Shown here piece by piece: positions 7,692 to 15,453 of a stretch of 64,000 nucleotides of DNA. A model generated the notes under the pieces. It did no database searches, was not told the origin of the DNA, and was given only the letters and a program-made list of their open reading frames with translations. Source of the DNA: an uncultured Christensenella sp. (GTDB lineage Bacteria > Bacillota > Clostridia > Christensenellales > Borkfalkiaceae). Every line of letters starts with the position of its first letter. Positions within the stretch are counted from its first letter, which is position 1. The DNA is taken from NCBI GenBank assembly GCA_910579525.1, contig CAJTUK010000004.1, positions 124,001 through 188,000 of the forward strand. Direction: 5' to 3'. The position numbers and the translations under genes were made by a program.

Positions 7692-9068
7692 ATGGATAAA
7701 ATCAGCTTGTTGCAAAAACGCAAAAAGCAAATACTCGATGCAGGCAAGGGCGTTCGCGCAGAAATTAATTCTCTTATCGACGAAGACAGCTTCGTGGAAC
7801 TTTCCTGTTTCAGTTTTTCTAAAAACGAATATTACGGTGAAAATGCAGAGGGTGAGGGGGTAGTTACGGGCTTTGCCACGGTTAACGACTATCCTTTTTA
7901 TATTGTCGCCCAAAATGCCGCGGTATTATCGGGTGGAATGAGTAAAGCGAATTGTGAAAAAATTGCAAAATGTCTCAATCAGGCAGAAAAAACTTCTACT
8001 CCGGTAATTTATATGCTCTCGTCTTTGGGCGTACAACTGGGCGAAGGGGTTAACGTGCTCGAAGGACTTGCAACTCTTATTTTGAAAGCGTCGCAGTTGA
8101 AGGGAACGGTTCCGCAATATTTGATAGTAAACGGAGAAGTTTACGGGCAGATTGCCGTTTTGGCTGCCATTTGCGATTTTACTTATTTTATCGCAAATAA
8201 GAGTGCGCTCTGTGTTAACAGTCCGTTGGTAATATCGGCAAAGGCAGGTAAAAATCTTACGAAATATCAGGTGGGCGGTGTCGAAGGGTTAAAATATGCG
8301 CAACTTGCGACTTTTTCGATCAAAGATTTTGCCGAAATTAAAAAATCGATAACAGAAATTAACGAGTTTTTGGCTATGCCTGTTATTGACAGCGAAGAAA
8401 TGAATTTAAGTCTTCCCGCTCTTGATAAAAATGCTGACGAGAAGACTATTTTATCCGTTTTCGATAAGGACAGTGCTATAGAACTCGGCGGTACTTATTG
8501 CCCCGAAATAAAATGTTATCTTGCAAGAATAGGCGGCATTGCAACTGCTTGCGCAGTGTTTTCCGGCGGCAACGGGGTTGAACTTACCGCTCAAAACGTG
8601 AGAAAAATAAAGGATTTTGCCGAATTTGCTTGTTGTTACGGCTTGCCCTACGTTACATTTGTAAATGCTCTCGGCGTAAGTTGCAATTTGAATGATAACG
8701 ATAGCCTTGTATTAAAAGAGATTGGCGAATACGTAGGAATTCTCGATTGTATCGATACGGCCAAGATCTCAGTTGTATACGGGAAAGCTATAGGACTCGG
8801 TTATACCGTTTTTGCTTCCAAATCTATGGGGTATGATTTCAGTTATGCTTTTGCTAACTCGGAAATAGCTTTGTTCGGAAGCGTGCAGGGAGCGGAAATA
8901 GAGTATTCGAAAGATAAAAAAGTCGATGTGGAAAAACTCCGTAAAAAATATTCGGAAGAGAACGCCGACCCTATTAACGCGGCGCAGGGCGGATATATTG
9001 ATAACATTATTCAACCGTCGTTTATTAAACAGTACCTTACGGCGTCGTTGCAGACGCTTTTAAAGTGA
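7692..9068 (+). CDS. Acyl-CoA carboxyltransferase-family subunit (MmdA/12S-like), divergent
   Basis: 458 residues with the two-domain crotonase-type carboxyltransferase plan: GEGVVTGFATVNDYPFYIVA, AAVLSGGMSKANCEKIAKCL in the N-domain and VELTAQNVRKIKDFAEFAC in the C-domain. MmdA/PccB relatives move CO2 between biotin and an acyl-CoA. It is shorter than the usual ~510 residues, and the oxyanion-hole motifs are altered: the normal VDVPGFLPG is V-N-A-L-G-V-S-C-N, and the GGAYDVM motif is G-L-G-Y-T-V-F. Substrate is therefore uncertain. First gene of a five-gene cluster with OadG, BCCP, OadB and OadA-like subunits. The ATG at 7692 follows GGGAGAAATT. Confidence 0.82.
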   Translation: MDKISLLQKRKKQILDAGKGVRAEINSLIDEDSFVELSCFSFSKNEYYGENAEGEGVVTGFATVNDYPFYIVAQNAAVLSGGMSKANCEKIAKCLNQAEKTSTPVIYMLSSLGVQLGEGVNVLEGLATLILKASQLKGTVPQYLIVNGEVYGQIAVLAAICDFTYFIANKSALCVNSPLVISAKAGKNLTKYQVGGVEGLKYAQLATFSIKDFAEIKKSITEINEFLAMPVIDSEEMNLSLPALDKNADEKTILSVFDKDSAIELGGTYCPEIKCYLARIGGIATACAVFSGGNGVELTAQNVRKIKDFAEFACCYGLPYVTFVNALGVSCNLNDNDSLVLKEIGEYVGILDCIDTAKISVVYGKAIGLGYTVFASKSMGYDFSYAFANSEIALFGSVQGAEIEYSKDKKVDVEKLRKKYSEENADPINAAQGGYIDNIIQPSFIKQYLTASLQTLLK

Positions 9069-9075
9069 GGGGGTT

Positions 9076-9450
9076 ATGTTAAATAATTTATTGGGTTTTA
9101 TTGCGGGAAGCGACGGCAATTACTATTTTGAAAATTTTGGCGAAGCGCTCGTTTATGCGCTTATCGGTTTTTTGATAGTATTTGCCGGCATCGTAATTAT
9201 AATATTAATAATTTGGTTGCTTGGGCTTGTATTGCGAAAGACGAACAATCTTGCGTTTATGCGCGGATGGGGAGCTAAACTTAAAGCCAGGCGTGTAAAG
9301 AAGAGCGAACCGAATGAAAGTGTCGTTACCGATGCGCCCGAGGATCTGCCAGACGACGTGAAAGCGGCGATTGTCGGGGCAATAATGGCGTATTATTGCG
9401 AAGAAAAGCCGCAGTGCGAATTTAAAGTAAAGAGAATCAAAAGGATTTAA
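9076..9450 (+). CDS. OadG/MmdD-like gamma subunit of a Na+-pumping decarboxylase
   Basis: 124 residues with one transmembrane helix (about residues 28-53, ALIGFLIVFAGIVIIILIIWLLGLVL) followed by a charged cytoplasmic tail, the architecture of oxaloacetate decarboxylase gamma subunits. In that family it anchors the carboxyltransferase and biotin carrier to the membrane beta subunit. The C-terminal EDLPDDVKAAIVGAIMAYYC stretch is typical of this family's Firmicutes members. Seven bp after the carboxyltransferase gene. Confidence 0.82.
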   Translation: MLNNLLGFIAGSDGNYYFENFGEALVYALIGFLIVFAGIVIIILIIWLLGLVLRKTNNLAFMRGWGAKLKARRVKKSEPNESVVTDAPEDLPDDVKAAIVGAIMAYYCEEKPQCEFKVKRIKRI

Positions 9451-9461
9451 GGAGTGTTAAA

Positions 9462-9815
9462 ATGCGTAATTTTGTTGTGACTATAGACGGAAAAAGTTAT
9501 TCCGTAGGTGTTGAAGAAGTAGGTGAGACGTCGGAGAGCGTTACTCTTGCGCCTAAAACGGTTGAGGCGCCTAAAACTGCGGCTAAACCTGCAGTAAACG
9601 TCAAAGGCGAAAAGGTGCTTTCGCCTTTTCCCGGGCTTATTAAAAACGTTTTGGTAGCGGACGGAGCCTCTGTTAAAAAGGATCAACCCGTGATGGTTCT
9701 CGAAGCGATGAAAATGGATAATGAAATTACAGCTCCGTGCGACGGAAAAATTACCCTTAACGTTTCAAAGGGAGCAAACGTCGAAACTAATGCGGTTCTT
9801 GCCGTTATAGGCTGA
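9462..9815 (+). CDS. Biotin carboxyl carrier protein of the decarboxylase complex
   Basis: 117 residues: an N-terminal adaptor (residues 1-25), an Ala/Pro/Lys-rich flexible linker (about 28-48, TLAPKTVEAPKTAAKPA) and a biotinyl domain (about 50-117) with the biotinylation motif EAMKMDNEI, whose second Lys is modified. It carries carboxy-biotin between the carboxyltransferases and the membrane decarboxylase. It is needed because the OadA-like subunit in this cluster lacks its own biotin domain. Eleven bp after oadG with a GGAG site. Confidence 0.93.
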   Translation: MRNFVVTIDGKSYSVGVEEVGETSESVTLAPKTVEAPKTAAKPAVNVKGEKVLSPFPGLIKNVLVADGASVKKDQPVMVLEAMKMDNEITAPCDGKITLNVSKGANVETNAVLAVIG

Positions 9816-9828
9816 TTGCGGAGGTTTT

Positions 9829-11070
9829 ATGCAGAGTTTACTTGCGGTAGACTTCGGCAGTATATTCGGTAATCTGTATGAGTCGATGGGGTTTGTTCAG
9901 GGTAACTGGCAAAACTACGTCATGCTTTTGATTTCGTTTATACTTATGTATCTTGCCGTTGTCAAAAAATTTGAGCCGATGTTGCTTCTGCCGATAGCGT
10001 TCGGTATGTTTTTGATAAATATCCCCGGTGCCGAAAAAGTGCTTTGGGGCACTTATCCTGAAGGGCAGACGTCATATGATAGCGTAGAAAACAGGGGCTT
10101 ACTGTGGTATCTGTATTTCGGCGTGGATAAAGTTATTTATCCGCCGCTCATTTTCTTGGGAATAGGAGCTATGACCGATTTCGGACCGCTTATCGCAAAC
10201 CCTAAAAGTATGCTTATAGGTGCCGGAGCTCAACTTGGCATATTCGTTGCGTTTATTCTTGCGGCGGCGCTTGGTTTTTCGGTTGCGGCGGCGGCGGCTA
10301 TAGCTATAATCGGAGGCGCTGACGGACCTACGGCAATATTAGTCACGTCAAGACTTGCATCGGATTACGTTCCCACGATAGCGATTGCGGCGTATTCATA
10401 TATGGCGCTGATTCCTATTATTCAAAAACCTTTAATGCGTCTATTGACGACAAAAAAGGAAAGGGCTATAAGAATGAAGCCCTTGCGACAGGTTTCAAAG
10501 CTCGAAAAAATACTCTTTCCGGTAATCGTAACTCTTGTGGTGGGAATAATTCTTCCCGATTCAATAGCTCTATTGGGTATGCTTATGCTTGGCAATCTCT
10601 TTAAAGAGTCGGGAGTAGTCGACAGACTTTCTACGCAGGCACAGAACGGGTTAATGAATACTATTACTATTTTCCTCGGGATTGCCGTTGGAAGTAAAGC
10701 GAAAGGTGAAATTTTCTTGAGTGTTGCAACGCTTGAAATTATAGGAATCGGTTTGTTTGCTTTCGTAATCGGTACGATAGGCGGTTTGCTTGTGGCAAAA
10801 GTAATGTGCAAGGTTACGAAGGGACAAATTAACCCGCTGATCGGATCGGCAGGCGTTTCCGCCGTACCTATGGCGGCGCGTATATCCGAAGACGTCGGAC
10901 GGGAATACGACCCTCAAAATCATTTGCTTATGCATGCCATGGGGCCTAACGTGGCTGGGGTTATTGGGTCGGCTATCGCAGCCGGTGTTTTGCTCGCATG
11001 CTTCGGCGGATATGTTGACGGAACGGCAGGCGAGGCGGTGATAACTGCGGTTAGTTCGGTTATTGTTTGA
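9829..11070 (+). CDS. Na+-translocating decarboxylase beta subunit (OadB/MmdB/GcdB)
   Basis: 413-residue integral membrane subunit that decarboxylates carboxybiotin and exports Na+. The family's diagnostic IIGGADGPTAILVTS segment carries the Asp shown in the oxaloacetate decarboxylase family to be needed for Na+ coupling; GSAGVSAVPMAARI and HAMGPNVAGVIGSAIAAGV near the C-terminus are also conserved. Substrate of the whole complex is set by the carboxyltransferase, not by this subunit, so the specific name (oxaloacetate, methylmalonyl-CoA or glutaconyl-CoA decarboxylase) stays open. Confidence 0.95.
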   Translation: MQSLLAVDFGSIFGNLYESMGFVQGNWQNYVMLLISFILMYLAVVKKFEPMLLLPIAFGMFLINIPGAEKVLWGTYPEGQTSYDSVENRGLLWYLYFGVDKVIYPPLIFLGIGAMTDFGPLIANPKSMLIGAGAQLGIFVAFILAAALGFSVAAAAAIAIIGGADGPTAILVTSRLASDYVPTIAIAAYSYMALIPIIQKPLMRLLTTKKERAIRMKPLRQVSKLEKILFPVIVTLVVGIILPDSIALLGMLMLGNLFKESGVVDRLSTQAQNGLMNTITIFLGIAVGSKAKGEIFLSVATLEIIGIGLFAFVIGTIGGLLVAKVMCKVTKGQINPLIGSAGVSAVPMAARISEDVGREYDPQNHLLMHAMGPNVAGVIGSAIAAGVLLACFGGYVDGTAGEAVITAVSSVIV

Positions 11071-11083
11071 TAAGAGGTACAAT

Positions 11084-12511
11084 ATGGACAATAAAAAAGT
11101 ATTAATTACCGATACGATTTTGCGCGATGCACATCAGTCGCACGCGGCAACTCGAATGAAATTTGAAGAGATGGAGCCTATGCTCTCGCTTTTAGACGAA
11201 GTCGGCTATTATTCGTTGGAAGCTTGGGGCGGTGCCACGTTTGACAGCTGTCTTCGATTTTTAAACGAAGATCCTTGGGACCGTTTAAGAAATCTAAAAA
11301 AATATTTGAAAAAAACTCCTATTCAAATGCTGTTGCGCGGGCAAAATCTTTTAGGTTATCGCCATTATGCCGATGACGTCGTTGAAAAGTTTATAGAGAA
11401 GTCGGTTGAAAACGGTGTTGGCGTAATAAGGCTGTTTGATGCCTTGAATGATCCCAGAAATCTGGAGGCTAGCGTTAAAGCAATTAAAAAATACGGCGTA
11501 AACGGCAAATGCGTATGTGAGTGCGCTATTTCTTATACGACAAGTCCCGTGCATACAACAGAATACTTTGTTAAGCTTGCAAAGCAGTTCGAAGATATGG
11601 GCGCGGAAAATATATGTATAAAGGATATGGCTAACTTACTTTTGCCGTTTACTGCATATGAACTCGTTAAAGAGCTTAAATCAAAACTTCGTCCTGAAAC
11701 AAAAGTACATCTTCATACGCACAACACTACAGGTACGGGCGATATGATTTACTTGATGGCTATTCAGGCTGGCGTCGATATTGTTGACTGCGCGCTTTCT
11801 CCTTTGGGGAACGGCACTTCCAATCCGGCAACGGAACCGCTAGTTGCAACGTTAAAAGGCACGCAGTACGATACCGGTATAGAGATTGAAAAACTTCTTC
11901 CCGCAGTAACTCACTTTAACAAAGTTGCCGAAAGGCTTGAAAAAGACGGGTACCTGAATCCTAAAGTCAGAAGGGTAGATATAAATACTTTATTATATCA
12001 GGTCCCCGGAGGGATGTTGTCTAACCTCATGAATCAGTTAAAACAAGCCGGTAAAGAGGAAAAGCTTCTGGAATGTCTTGCTGAAGTCCCTGTCGTAAGA
12101 AAAGACAGCGGTTATCCCCCGCTTGTAACTCCTTCAAGTCAGATTGTCGGAACACAGGCTGTGTGGAATGTTTTACTCGGTAGATATAAAACGATAACTG
12201 CACAATTTAAGGATATGATATTAGGCAAATATGGCGCTGTGCTCGGTGAAAAAAATCCCGAAGTAGTTAAAATGTGCCAAAAAGACGGTGATAGCATCGT
12301 TACGTGTCGGCCGGCGGATTTGATAGAAAATGAAATGGCGGCATTGACCCAAAAAGTTAAAAACGACGGATTTTATACTCAGGAAGAAGACGTTCTGTCA
12401 TATGCGCTGTTTCCTGAAGTATCGACGAATTTTTTCAAATGGCGCAAGGCAAAGAATACGGGGGTAGACAGCGATTTAGCCAACAATCCCAATAAAGTAT
12501 ATCCTGTATAA
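11084..12511 (+). CDS. OadA/5S-type carboxyltransferase, biotin domain absent
   Basis: 475 residues of the pyruvate/oxaloacetate carboxyltransferase TIM barrel (HMGL-like) plus the PYC/OADA conserved domain. Metal and catalytic motifs are intact: TDTILRDAHQSH, CIKDMANLL (carboxylated Lys), HLHTHNTTG (metal His pair). Classical OadA (~590 aa) ends in a biotinyl domain, which is missing here; the separate carrier encoded two genes upstream must supply it, as in propionibacterial 5S/1.3S transcarboxylase. The ATG at 11084 follows AAGAGG; an upstream in-frame start would overlap oadB. Confidence 0.93.
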   Translation: MDNKKVLITDTILRDAHQSHAATRMKFEEMEPMLSLLDEVGYYSLEAWGGATFDSCLRFLNEDPWDRLRNLKKYLKKTPIQMLLRGQNLLGYRHYADDVVEKFIEKSVENGVGVIRLFDALNDPRNLEASVKAIKKYGVNGKCVCECAISYTTSPVHTTEYFVKLAKQFEDMGAENICIKDMANLLLPFTAYELVKELKSKLRPETKVHLHTHNTTGTGDMIYLMAIQAGVDIVDCALSPLGNGTSNPATEPLVATLKGTQYDTGIEIEKLLPAVTHFNKVAERLEKDGYLNPKVRRVDINTLLYQVPGGMLSNLMNQLKQAGKEEKLLECLAEVPVVRKDSGYPPLVTPSSQIVGTQAVWNVLLGRYKTITAQFKDMILGKYGAVLGEKNPEVVKMCQKDGDSIVTCRPADLIENEMAALTQKVKNDGFYTQEEDVLSYALFPEVSTNFFKWRKAKNTGVDSDLANNPNKVYPV

Positions 12512-12524
12512 TAAAAATTTCGGG

Positions 12525-12548
12525 CGGCGCAGGCTAATGTCTGCGCCG
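12525..12548 (+). terminator. Hairpin closing the decarboxylase cluster
   Basis: Eight-bp stem CGGCGCAG / CTGCGCCG with an 8-nt loop, followed by TTATT. Weak T-tract, so partial read-through into the flavoprotein gene is possible. Confidence 0.5.
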
Positions 12549-12562
12549 TTATTAAGGTTTGT

Positions 12563-13786
12563 ATGAGGATTGCGGTAATAGGTGCCGGTGCGGCCGGCTT
12601 AACTGCGGCATACTTTTCGGCAATAAACGGACATGAGGTTATTGTGTTCGAAAAAAACGAAAAGTGCGGAAAAAAAATATATATAACCGGTAAGGGGCGG
12701 TGCAATGTAACGCACGAATGTTTGCCGGACGAATTTTTATTGAACGTTGTAAATAACGCTAAATTTTTAACGGGGGCAATTTACGGATTTTCTCCTGAAA
12801 ATTGCGTGAATTTTTTTGAAAACGGCGGTTTAAAACTTAAATTAGAGCGAGGCGGGAGATATTTTCCTGTGTCAGACAAGGCGAGCGATGTAACTAAATG
12901 CCTTGAAAATTATTGCAAATCGGTTGGTGTCAAGTTCAATTTTTGTGAAAAAGTTGAGAAAATATCAATTTTGCATAGTACTATATCTGACATAATAACA
13001 ACAAAAGATAGATACAGCGTAGATAAAGTTATAGTGTGTACGGGTGGAGTAAGCTATCCGTCAACAGGGTCTACGGGCGACGGTTATAAATTTGCTTTAA
13101 ATGCGGGGCACAAAATTATAGAGCCGAGGCAGGGACTCTGCGGTTTAAATTTGAAAGGTGATTTTTTTAAAAATTTGCAAGGTCTTTCCTTGAAAAACGT
13201 AAAGATTTCCGTATTTTACAGACAAAAGATTTTGAAAGAATTTTTCGGGGAGATGCTGTTCACGCACTTCGGGGTTTCGGGTCCCATCGTTTTGTCTGCC
13301 TCAAGTCTTATTAACAGGCTTGAATTGAATGAAGTAAAACTTTCGCTTGATTTAAAACCCGCGCTTGACAATGAGGCATTAAATAGGCGAGTTTTGCGTG
13401 ATTTTGAAAATTATAAGAATAAAACGATTTCAAATTGTTTAAAGGAATTGTTGCCGTCCGCGCTTATACCCGAAGTTTTAAAAAGAAGTAAAATAGGCGA
13501 AAATTTACATGTGAATTCGGTAACGCGTCAACAGCGTACTGCATTATTGACAACAATAAAAAATTTTGATATGCTCGTAGCGTCTCTGCGTGATTTTAAC
13601 GAATCGATAATTACTTCGGGCGGTGTCGACGTCAGGGATATTAATCCCAAAACAATGGAAAGTAAATTGGTAAAAGGACTGTATTTTTGCGGCGAGGTGC
13701 TTGACTTGGACGCTTTTACCGGAGGATATAATTTACAAATAGCGTTTTCAACCGGTTGGGCGGCGGGAAATTCTATAAAAGGATAA
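12563..13786 (+). CDS. FAD-dependent oxidoreductase, HI0933/YhiN (BaiN-like) family
   Basis: 407-residue flavoprotein. The N-terminal FAD site is GAGAAGLTAAYF followed by the acidic strand end EVIVFEKNE and the family motif GKKIYITGKGRCNVTH. TGGVSYPSTGSTGDGY and the C-terminal FCGEVLDLDAFTGGYNLQI complete the HI0933 signature. The reaction of this widespread family is mostly unknown; BaiN is one member linked to bile acid metabolism, but that role cannot be assigned from homology. It starts a run of tightly packed genes (3-bp gap to the next). Confidence 0.9.
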   Translation: MRIAVIGAGAAGLTAAYFSAINGHEVIVFEKNEKCGKKIYITGKGRCNVTHECLPDEFLLNVVNNAKFLTGAIYGFSPENCVNFFENGGLKLKLERGGRYFPVSDKASDVTKCLENYCKSVGVKFNFCEKVEKISILHSTISDIITTKDRYSVDKVIVCTGGVSYPSTGSTGDGYKFALNAGHKIIEPRQGLCGLNLKGDFFKNLQGLSLKNVKISVFYRQKILKEFFGEMLFTHFGVSGPIVLSASSLINRLELNEVKLSLDLKPALDNEALNRRVLRDFENYKNKTISNCLKELLPSALIPEVLKRSKIGENLHVNSVTRQQRTALLTTIKNFDMLVASLRDFNESIITSGGVDVRDINPKTMESKLVKGLYFCGEVLDLDAFTGGYNLQIAFSTGWAAGNSIKG

Positions 13787-13789
13787 TTT

Positions 13790-14797
13790 ATGATTGCTAT
13801 ACGCGGTGCGACTACGGTCGAAAACGATTGTGCCGAAGAAATAAAATCGGCAGTAAAAAGTCTTTTGAATATTATCTGTGAAAAAAACAGTATAACGGAA
13901 ACTGAAATAGTGTGTATTATGTTTTCGAATACGTGTGATTTACACTCTTTTTATCCGGCAAAAGCGGCGAGAGAGGCTGGATTTTGTGCTGTACCGTTGT
14001 ATTCTTCGCTTGAGCCGCAAATTGACGGCGCCTTGTGTAAATGTATCCGCGTTATGATTTTGGCGGAAAAAGAGTGTTGCGCCAAACATGTCTATTTAAA
14101 CGGCGCCGGAGTTTTACGTAAAGACGTTACATCTGTTTTTAACGTTGCCATAGACGGTCCGGCCGGTAGCGGTAAGAGTACGGTGGCAAAAAAAATAGCT
14201 AAAAAACTCAATGTATTATGTTTGGACACGGGGGCAATGTATCGGGCTTGTGCGCTTAAATGCTTAAAAGAAAAAGCGGACGTGAAAAATGTTGCGGATG
14301 TTTTGAGTATTATGAAAAAAATAAATGTTGACGTGAGGTATGAAAACGGCGTTCAACATACTTACCTTGACGGTATTGACGTATCGGAAGAAATTCGCAA
14401 AAACGAGATTTCGATGAGTGCGTCAACTGTTTCGGCGCACCCTTTCGTTAGGGAAAAAATGGTTGAATTGCAAAGAAAAATCGCAAAAGCCGAGTCGTGT
14501 ATTCTTGACGGCAGAGATATAGGGACTAATGTGTTACCGAACGCAGATTTTAAGTTTTATCTGACGGCTTCTCCTGAAGTGCGGGCGCGTCGAAGAGCAG
14601 ATGAAAACGCGGCAAAAGGTCTTGAGAGCGATTATGAAAAGATTTTGGCGCAAATTAACGAACGTGACTTTCAGGATAAAAACCGAAAAACGGCGCCTTT
14701 GAAAATTGCTTCCGACGCAGTAGTGGTAGATACTTCCGACATGAACATAGAAGAGGTTACCGCATTAGTAATCGGTAAAATTCAGGAAAAGATTTAA
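13790..14797 (+). CDS. Fusion protein: AroH-type chorismate mutase + cytidylate kinase
   Basis: One uninterrupted 335-residue frame. Residues 1-112 are an AroH-class chorismate mutase (chorismate to prephenate): IRGATTVENDC, DLHSFYPAKAARE, KCIRVMI and HVYL. By alignment with Bacillus AroH the catalytic residues are R5, R61, E75, R87 and Y102, all retained; the active-site Cys is Ser72. Residues 117-335 are cytidylate kinase (CMP/dCMP phosphorylation) with P-loop GPAGSGKS (123-130), DTGAMYRA, DGRDIGTNV and RARRRADE. The linker is only a few residues. AAGGA precedes the ATG; the stop overlaps plsC by one base. Cmk next to plsC and ispH-rpsA is a common Clostridia order, so the AroH part is the addition. 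Confidence 0.95.
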   Translation: MIAIRGATTVENDCAEEIKSAVKSLLNIICEKNSITETEIVCIMFSNTCDLHSFYPAKAAREAGFCAVPLYSSLEPQIDGALCKCIRVMILAEKECCAKHVYLNGAGVLRKDVTSVFNVAIDGPAGSGKSTVAKKIAKKLNVLCLDTGAMYRACALKCLKEKADVKNVADVLSIMKKINVDVRYENGVQHTYLDGIDVSEEIRKNEISMSASTVSAHPFVREKMVELQRKIAKAESCILDGRDIGTNVLPNADFKFYLTASPEVRARRRADENAAKGLESDYEKILAQINERDFQDKNRKTAPLKIASDAVVVDTSDMNIEEVTALVIGKIQEKI

Positions 14798-15453
14798 TGA
14801 AAAAAGAAAGAAAAAAACTTACCGAATTCGAAAAATGGTTTCGTTTTTTGCGGCGAGTTCACCGTTATTTAATAGTGCCCTTTTTTCCGTATAAAAAGTA
14901 CGGACATAAGGAGCGGTTTAACGATCGCCCTTATATTCTCGTAGGGAATCATAAAAGCGTATTAGACGTTGCCGTCGTTGCTATGGCAACGGACAAACCA
15001 ATTCATTTTATAGCAAAGAAACAGCTTTATGAAAAGAAGTTGGGCAAATGGTTTGCGGAAAAGAGCGAGTGTATTCCCGCTATGCGAGACGGAACGGACG
15101 TAAGAGCGCTTATGCAGGCAATGAAATATCTGAAAGAAGGCAGTTTCGTAGGCGTGTTTCCCGAAGGAACGCGCAATAAAACCGACGAAATTTTTTTGCC
15201 GTTTAAAAGCGGTGCGACGGCTCTTGCGATAAAGACGAAAACTCCAATAATTCCCGTGGTGCAGGTTAAAAAAATCAGGCTGTTCAAGTTGGCTCGCGTT
15301 TACTACGGCGACCCTTTTGAGTTGAGTGAATTTTACGATAAAAAGTTAGCGCAGGAAGACGTTGAACGTGCCGATGAAATTTTGCTTGAAAAAATGAAAG
15401 AATGTTATTTTACTCTTTCGCAAATAATCAAGGACAAAAAGAAAGGGAAATAA
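14797..15453 (+). CDS. plsC: 1-acyl-sn-glycerol-3-phosphate acyltransferase
   Basis: Membrane-associated acyltransferase that converts lysophosphatidate to phosphatidate. The 218 residues hold the family blocks NHKSVLD (HX4D catalytic pair), FPEGTRNKTDE (glycerol-phosphate binding) and TPIIPVVQV. Basic N-terminus without an obvious long transmembrane helix, suggesting monotopic attachment. Overlaps the stop of the kinase fusion and the start of ispH by one base on each side (TAATG), so the three are translationally coupled. Confidence 0.93.
   Translation: MKKERKKLTEFEKWFRFLRRVHRYLIVPFFPYKKYGHKERFNDRPYILVGNHKSVLDVAVVAMATDKPIHFIAKKQLYEKKLGKWFAEKSECIPAMRDGTDVRALMQAMKYLKEGSFVGVFPEGTRNKTDEIFLPFKSGATALAIKTKTPIIPVVQVKKIRLFKLARVYYGDPFELSEFYDKKLAQEDVERADEILLEKMKECYFTLSQIIKDKKKGK

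Noticed and set aside
10422..11091. Two long minus-strand frames inside the decarboxylase beta subunit gene
   Set aside because: Shadows of oadB, which has clear family motifs on the plus strand.
12563..13786. Calling the flavoprotein BaiN with a bile acid role
   Set aside because: The HI0933/YhiN family is broad and mostly uncharacterised, and no bai operon genes are adjacent.
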